Positions 58,323 through 64,000 of a DNA stretch of 64,000 nt are shown here, piece by piece. Every line of letters starts with the position of its first letter. Within the stretch, counting starts at the first letter, position 1. Under the pieces are notes generated by a model that saw only the letters and a list, made by a program, of their open reading frames with translations, did not search any database and was not told the DNA's origin. The position numbers and the translations under genes were made by a program. Source of the stretch: Hemileia vastatrix (lineage: Eukaryota; Basidiomycota; Pucciniomycetes; Pucciniales; Zaghouaniaceae). Where the stretch lies: assembly GCA_030280995.1 (NCBI GenBank), contig JASXTE010000019.1, positions 8,295,501 through 8,359,500 of the forward strand, in the 5' to 3' direction.

Positions 58323-60011
58323 TTATGGTATTAGGCTTGGCTGAACAAGAGTGTTGCTGTGAGTTAGGGCATTTAGTGGTTTGTTCATGACGTCCGCTAG
58401 TTGTTTGATTGAAGGTACCCATGTCAAAGTCACTTTTCTTTTGTGGAGTTGCTCATTTACATAATAGAAGTCACGTTCTATGTGTTGGGTTTGTTTATTT
58501 GATGATTCGTTGGACGCTGATTTTGTAAAAGATTCATTGTCACAGAATAGATTAAGAGTGCCTTGAAAATCTATTATATCATGAAGGAGATTTTTTATCC
58601 AGATGCCAGTCTTGGTTGCTGAGGCGAGTGCCATCAATTCTGTATGGCAGGTAGCTGTAGCTACGCAGGAAAGGCGACGTGACGGCCAGCTAATTGGACA
58701 ATCATGTAGCAAAATGACACTGCCGCCGGTTGATCTAGAATGCTCCCTGCCCCAGTCCAAGTCACTGTAGCATTTTAGCGAGAGTGATTGAAGAGCGCCT
58801 CTTTTTGGGTGAATGTTTAGCATAAAATGCTTTGTGTTCCTTATGTAGGCCAGGAGGTGATTGAGGGAAGACCAATGATTTTGGGTTGGGCATTTTGAGA
58901 AATGGGCCAAGAAATTGACGCTGAAGGCAATGTTGGGTCGGGTGCCGCTGGCAACATAGCTTAGGGAGCCAATGGTAGATAGGTATTTTGTTGCATTTAC
59001 CGGGACTGAATTTTCAGGGGCAACCGTAAGAGAGCAAGATGATGGTAGTGGTGTTGATTTAAGGTCTAGGTTAGAACTGTACTTTTCTAGTATCTTGTTT
59101 ACTAGAGTTGATTGGCTGAGCGTGAAACCGTTTTTGTCGTGTTTAATTGACAGGCCTACTATTGAGTCAAGGTTTGTTTGCCATTTTATTGTCAGTTTGT
59201 TTTGTAGGAGCCATTGTAGTGACTCTAGTTGTTTGGTGCAGTTGGCAGTTACAAGTCCATCATCAATGTGAATCCAAATAATTGTGTTATCATTTTCTTT
59301 TCTGAGATAGTAAACGCTTGGGTCATAAGTAGAGACAATATAACCCAGGTGAGTTAGTTTTGTTGAAAGGTGTTCCCACCAGCACTGCGCTGCTTGGCAT
59401 GTACCGTAAAGTGCCTTTTTAAGCAGAAGTGCTTTGCCGTCATTCATCTCAAAACCGGGAGGGTCCTTGACGTAGATTTCTTCTTTGATCGGACTGTGGA
59501 GGTATGCTGCTGTTACATCAAAACAATGGACAGGCCAATTATTGTAGGCTGCAAGGGTGAGGATTATTTGTTGAGAAGTGAATGTTGCGGTAGGTGCAAA
59601 AGTTTCGTGGTAGTCAATGCCTTGAATTTGTTTGAATCCCTTGACAACATATCGTGCTTTTAGTTTGATTACTTCACAGTCAGCATTTTGTTTTTCTGTA
59701 AATACCCAATGGGCGTCTCTTATTCTGGCTGATGCTGGTGGTGTTGTTTGTTCCCAAACTTCCATGTGTTCCATGTTTTTCATTTCATCAAGGCATGCCT
59801 GATGCCAAGTGGAAGCGTTTGGTAGTTTCATGGCACCCTTGTAGGATTTAGGAGCATTGGATGCCAGAAATGAAGAGGCACGTTTGATGGAATTTATCAG
59901 TTCTTCTTGATTGTCAAACAACTGTTTGTCATGAAAATTTCCCAAGTTGTGTATACTTAGTTGGTTTGTCATGTTGGCGTTGACTGGATCTACTAGGTTG
60001 TGTATAGACAT
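58323..60011 (-). CDS. Copia RT and RNase H (C-terminal Pol)
   Basis: An open frame of 562 residues with the Copia RT series: WHQACLDEMKNMEHMEVWE, DAHWVFTEKQNADCEVIKLK, KARYVVKGFKQIQGIDYHET, FDVTAAYLHSPIKEEIYVKD, the catalytic box IWIHIDDGLVTA, then RNase H with CYSDLDWGREHSRSTGG and KQTQHIERDFYYV, ending TWVPSIKQLADVMNKPLNAL. All visible active-site Asp residues are present. It is the 3' part of one Pol frame whose upstream portion is broken, so the listed start is the first Met, not a true initiation site. Confidence 0.88.
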   Translation of the reverse strand: MSIHNLVDPVNANMTNQLSIHNLGNFHDKQLFDNQEELINSIKRASSFLASNAPKSYKGAMKLPNASTWHQACLDEMKNMEHMEVWEQTTPPASARIRDAHWVFTEKQNADCEVIKLKARYVVKGFKQIQGIDYHETFAPTATFTSQQIILTLAAYNNWPVHCFDVTAAYLHSPIKEEIYVKDPPGFEMNDGKALLLKKALYGTCQAAQCWWEHLSTKLTHLGYIVSTYDPSVYYLRKENDNTIIWIHIDDGLVTANCTKQLESLQWLLQNKLTIKWQTNLDSIVGLSIKHDKNGFTLSQSTLVNKILEKYSSNLDLKSTPLPSSCSLTVAPENSVPVNATKYLSTIGSLSYVASGTRPNIAFSVNFLAHFSKCPTQNHWSSLNHLLAYIRNTKHFMLNIHPKRGALQSLSLKCYSDLDWGREHSRSTGGSVILLHDCPISWPSRRLSCVATATCHTELMALASATKTGIWIKNLLHDIIDFQGTLNLFCDNESFTKSASNESSNKQTQHIERDFYYVNEQLHKRKVTLTWVPSIKQLADVMNKPLNALTHSNTLVQPSLIP

Positions 60012-60919
60012 TTTTGAAGATGTTGATAGAATGGGTTTGAAAGCTGCCCAGGCAGATGCTATCAGCTTTTTTCAATTAACATTCCAGAAGAGCCAGCCCT
60101 TTGAGGCTTGTGGGAAACCTACCAGTATGCATTTTTCCGCTTGTGGATCTAGTTTCAGTCTGGATTCTTGTGGAACATGGACGTAGGCAGTGGATCCAAA
60201 AGGTCGTATTATGTTAGCAATGGGTGCATGACCAAAAAGTGCTTTGAACGGTGTTTTGTCATGCATGACTGTGTTAGGGAGGCAATTTTGAATGCAGGCT
60301 GCCCATTTATATGCAAAACCCCAAAATTTTTTTGGTAAGCTGCTGTCGAGTAGAATATTTCTCCCCATGTCAGATACTGACCTGTTTTGTCATTCTATTT
60401 TGCCATTTTGTTTATGATTGTATGGCAGGGAGAGTTCATGAATGATACCTTTTGAGATGAGGAATGATGACAGGGTTTTGTTTACAAATTTGCCGCCGTT
60501 GTTGGAGCAAAAGCATTTGACTAATTTGGTTGTTTGATTTTCTAATCGTTTGATTGAGTTGATGATGACTGAGGATGTGTCGCTTTTAGATTTTAAGATA
60601 TGGCATTCAGTGTAAGTTGTAGCACAGTCTTTGATTGTTAGGGCATATAGACCATTCTCAAATGTTGTTTCTTTGAGCGGTCCAATTAGATCAGCGGTGA
60701 GCAGTTCAAGGTTCTCTAGTTGTCAATTGTGTGAGGGTAAATTTGATGCTCTAGTGCTTTTGGAGATTTTTCAGATCTCACAGTGAATTTCTCCATCTGG
60801 GATTTGTAGTGGAAAACCTTTGGCCATTTCTGCAGATACCAGTTTTCTGATTTGTCGAAGGCTTGCATGGCCAAAGAGTCTGTGATAGTAGTAAAGTAAA
60901 TCATTGTTATTGGTGGAGA
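60012..60919 (-). pseudogene. Copia integrase region, broken
   Basis: Minus-strand reading: LLTADLIGPLKETTFENGLY holds the first catalytic Asp; KCFCSNNGGKFVNKTL shows Asn in place of the second Asp (usual SDNGGEF); NHKQNGKIE holds the Glu. Then the frame 60368-60072 gives the integrase C-terminal part, FWGFAYKWAACIQNCLPN and PFGSTAYVHVP. Stops occur near 60395, 60721 and 60770. Confidence 0.75.
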
Positions 60920-62766
60920 CTAGGGCTTGAGGTGGAATTGTGTTATTAGGAATATCAAGAGTATTTTTTGTGTTTCAGGTAGTTTTGTTTGTTGTTGAAG
61001 ACATGGTGTTGCAGGTGAAGGTAAGGAAGTCGAGAAAATTTGCGGTGTTGGAAGTGGTAAAGTGTAATGTGTTTTTTGAATTTTTGGGAACGGAAAAATC
61101 CATTGTCGCGTGGTGAAGAAAGCTTTTAGAACTTTGATTCCTGTCAGTAAAACATGTATATTATTGTTAGAGTCCCATTCTATTGAGGCGCCACCGTGTA
61201 TAGGGGCTGCAGGAGAGATTAGTGTGTGGGATGCATTCTTACAGTAATAGACATTATTAATGTTGATAATCATCCCATCCGGAGCAGTAAAAGGTAGGGT
61301 TCCCTTCCCTGTAATAAAATTTTGAACATTATTAGTTGCCACTTGTAACAGGATTGGTTCAGGGAGAGTAGTAAAGTTAGCTAACTCATTAATGGCACTT
61401 GTTAGGTGATGAGTGGCTCCAGTATCAAAAACAGGTGGGTGTTGTATTGGAGGAGGGGTTGATTCAGAGATGGACAGATTCTGGAAATTGGCTGCAGCTT
61501 CCTCATGTTTGTTACCTATTTCCATGATTCTGGCTTGGCGAGGTTTGGGTTTAGATTTTTGACTAGGATTGGACTGTAGTCTTTTGGGGTAAGTTGGACA
61601 ATATGAATCCATTTGGCCTTGCTGATGCTGGGGGTTAGGTGTGGTGCAGTGGTTTGGAATGGATTGAAGTGACATCTGTCTATGGGGAGGTATGTATGGT
61701 GGGGTGAGGACAGGATAGTTAATGGATGGGTAATGATCTTTAAATTGGGATGGAGCTATAGTTGGAAGAGCAGTTAGGTTGCGGGTTTTTTCAGGATGGG
61801 GAAATTTGCTTTGAAGGTGTCCTGGTTGGTTGCAGTTCCAAGAGTGGTACAAGTTAAAGGCGTCTGCTTGAAAGGTACTGTCAGTGTTTGTGTCCTGTAT
61901 GTCTATATTTGTGACGTTAGCTACAAGTGAGGACGTGGAAGACTTGTGTTCTTGCTCTTGGTGATGCCTGTTCCATACATTTGTGAGGATTTGGGTCATC
62001 ATCCGGGAAGTTGGTGGTGAATTCCTTGTTTGCATCACCTGCTCTGCTTCAGGATTGACCTCAGATTGTATTCCAGAACGGTGGTCTACAGCATATTTTA
62101 GTGCTAAGGAGAACATTGAGTCTTCATCAAAAGTAAAACCCTCTTCTTTGATATTGTCAAACAGGTCGCGTAATTGGGTTGTCAAAGTCAAAGGGTCGGG
62201 GAAATTTCTCAGTTTCAGAGAATGTATTTTATGGTACAAATTAAGTTGTGACGTTCTTGAGTTTGCACTGAAGAGATCTTTGAGGTAGGCAAAAGCTCGA
62301 GTGCTTGGGCGTTTGGAGATAATTTGTCGGAGGAGATCTTTTGAGACTGAATTAAGCAGGATTGATCAGCCGAGAGTTTCTTTCTTCAAAAAAGATGTAG
62401 GACATGAGCAGGTAAAGAAGTTCTCGTCATAAACGTGATCCATAAGGACGAGTTGAGCTCTTGAAACCAGGATTTGTAGTTGCTACCATTGGATTTTAAT
62501 TGGTAGGGCCAGTCCTTCAATTTGGCTTTGATGTGTGCCAGTGATACCGCGGTAGCTTTGCGTTCTTTGTGCACTTCCCTGCCAGGAAGGTCTGTTTGAT
62601 AACTGGCTGCAGTTTCATCATTGTCTGCTTCATTGGGATTGATTGGAATGGTTTGTTGTGGAGTAGTATGTTGTTTGGTTGGTGAGGGTGAAGGCATGTG
62701 AGGGGGCCGTGTGGTTTGTGTCCTTCTTGCACAAGGAGCATTAGGCGGTACTTGAGAGGAAGACAT
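60920..62766 (-). pseudogene. Copia Gag and protease, broken once or twice
   Basis: Gag starts at 62766 (MSSSQVPPNAPCARRT); SNGSNYKSWFQELNSSLW marks the UBN2-type domain. The frame stops at 62386 and resumes in another frame (LRNFPDPLTLTTQLRDLFDN). The zinc knuckle is degenerate (SWNCNQPGHLQSKF; first and last Cys lost). The protease box is VFDTGATHHLTSAI (about 61420-61440), followed by the usual N-terminal integrase side. Ends near 60920. Confidence 0.8.
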
Positions 62767-63123
62767 GTGACTTGCCTCTTTTTTTCATATATAAAGGAAA
62801 ATCTGGACATCTCCGTCAAACCGTGGTAGGTCCTAGTAAGAGGAAAAACCTGGGATTCATAGTATAGATAAAGCAAGGAGGAAAAAGAAAAGGAAAAAAA
62901 AAGAGAAGGAAGAGAGATAAAAAGAAATATAAGAAAGTGAAATGCCTGTATTCGGTGTTCAATTTTGTGAGGCAAAAGGAGACTCCCAGGTAGTTGGCAA
63001 AAGGAAAAAAATTGCTATAATTGCTATATGAAAAGGAGGAAACAGAAAAATAGGTGGCACTGAGACACCAAAGGAGACTGGATGATGTGCACAGTTGGAA
63101 GCGTGGTTTAAGGGACCATAACC

Positions 63124-63208
63124 TGTGGAGGCAAGAATCAATAATTATATTTCTCTGATGGTATCTAGATTATATACATAGTACTGCAGCGCAGTTGAGT
63201 ACTTAACA
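63124..63208 (-). repeat. 5' LTR of the Copia element
   Basis: The 85-bp partner of 57920-58004, differing at one base. Confidence 0.85.
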
Positions 63209-63657
63209 CAACACTCTCCCCAGTCATTACAGCTCCCACAGCTTCTCTTGGTAACTTAGGGAATCCACTTTGAGAGTTATTTCACAGGTATTTGGTTGGC
63301 TTATATAAATGAGACAGACCTACACCCATTGGAAATTGTAGAAACTTAACAGGACTTTTGAAAGTTAAACTAGAAGATTCCCCAATATTATGCTTCCTTA
63401 GTGATCTCTCTGCTTTTGTCATTTTAACTTCCCTGACTTCCATCTACAGCATCATTTAAATCCTTTGTATTGTGGATCAGTATCTCACCACTTAAATAAG
63501 AATGATTGACGGGAAAGAATATATGTATGGTAGAAGTGTCAGCACTTTGTCCAGAGTGAACCGGAGTTAGCCGTGTTGGCTTGACCATAGGTTTTATACC
63601 ACCATAACTAAGTACATAGCACATAATCCATAAGCTAGATAAACCTAACCATAACAC
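63209..63657 (-). mobile_element. Partial LTR of a further retroelement (putative)
   Basis: On the minus strand AAGAGGGGGG, a polypurine-like tract, is followed by TGTTATGGTTAGG, an LTR-like start, and a TATATAAG motif at about 63300. The sequence is cut by the Copia element at 63208; continuation on the other side (below 57920) is possible but unproven. No gene is seen to 63710. Confidence 0.35.
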
Positions 63658-63710
63658 CCCCCTCTTAGTGATTTCTGTACTTATCTCTGTTTTAAAAAAT
63701 GCTTGTAATA

Positions 63711-64000
63711 GGGGGTATCAAAGCTGACCAATCCACAATTAAATTAATTGTGGATAAAAATCCTTATACCCCAATTATCTTCTAAAATTATTTTTGCTAA
63801 TAATTGGGTTATTAGACATTTTACATGTCAAAGTTGGCCTCTTATCCAACATTTTTCTACTCAATTTTTCATAACCACATCTTGGCCTACTTTCATTCAT
63901 AACCACATCATTGACTACTCTCTGGATATGCCTTCTATCTTGATGCGCACTCCCATTCTCATCTCATCCTATCTATTCTCTCCATTCAAAACACCTCACC
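63711..64000 (-). mobile_element. Third Harbinger-family copy (H3), runs off the window
   Basis: It begins GGGGGTATCAAAGCTGACCA, preceded by TAATA, and its 290 bp are the reverse complement of the right end of H1 (about 7800-8094), including the TGCCTTCTATCTTGATGCGC block near the accessory gene start. The left end of a full element may continue beyond base 64000. Confidence 0.8.

Larger units (their letters stand above)
57920..63208 (-). mobile_element. Ty1/Copia element with 85-bp LTRs
   Basis: Short direct repeats at 57920-58004 and 63124-63208 enclose minus-strand gag and pol in Copia order (protease, integrase, RT, RNase H). Directly inside the 3' LTR the minus strand reads GAGGGGCGGG, a good polypurine tract. 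Directly after the 5' LTR it reads GGTTATGGTCCC, which contains the complement of a CAT anticodon and could reflect half-tRNA-Met priming as in Drosophila copia. Flanks CAACG and CAACA agree at four of five bases. Confidence 0.85.

Noticed and set aside
58972..60186. Plus-strand frames of 79-99 residues within the Copia element
   Set aside because: They are antisense shadows of the RT/RNase H frame.

Overview
The window reads as a nuclear contig of an AT-rich, transposon-saturated basidiomycete genome. A rust fungus (Pucciniales) is my best guess. The grounds are a host gene with short GT-AG introns, a type of PIF/Harbinger transposase, MULE-OTU transposase and TET/JBP-like gene I associate with rusts, and very long LTR/DNA-transposon nests. 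The taxon is an inference.

Host islands. (1) About 8,875-11,070 holds one intronless minus-strand gene (9370-10092) for a predicted secreted Gly/His-repeat protein with a basic NLS-like patch. (2) About 47,800-57,900 holds the one clear conserved host gene, an RFX-family winged-helix transcription factor (48546-52018, minus). It can be spliced from six exons into 1,043 codons. Its upstream region (52-57.1 kb) carries a cluster of small inverted-repeat elements, some nested.

Mobile DNA, left to right: a MITE (10-181); a complete Harbinger-like element H1 (789-8094, flanked by TATTA on both sides) and a truncated relative (8380-8874); a solo LTR with TSD ATAAC (11610-12660); a T-rich tract; a full-length Ty3/Gypsy chromovirus (14467-24092, 1,502-bp LTRs) with broken gag and pol; a much-degraded second Ty3 element on the minus strand (about 25.9-41.5 kb). 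A second Harbinger-like element H2 (30942-40226) appears to sit inside that Ty3 element, and H2 in turn contains a nested non-autonomous cousin (31772-33053, TSD TAATA) and a solo LTR of the first Gypsy family (34146-35659, TSD TAAGT). Then come a SINE-like tRNA-derived sequence split by a Tc1/mariner element (42329-43908); a MULE with an OTU-protease-like C-terminus (44389-47645); a Ty1/Copia element with 85-bp LTRs (57920-63208); part of another LTR; and the start of a third Harbinger copy (63711-end).

The most interesting system is the Harbinger family. H1 and H2 are in opposite orientation but share one layout: DDE_Tnp_4 transposase, a C-rich/G-rich palindrome, a gene resembling TET/JBP-type 2OG-Fe(II) dioxygenases (DNA 5-methylpyrimidine oxidases), a short non-coding tandem repeat, then a convergent coiled-coil accessory gene. 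Capture of a DNA-modification enzyme by a PIF/Harbinger-like transposon, in two diverged copies, would suggest an element that edits chromatin or methylation marks on itself. All copies here are decayed by stops, frameshifts or lost catalytic residues.
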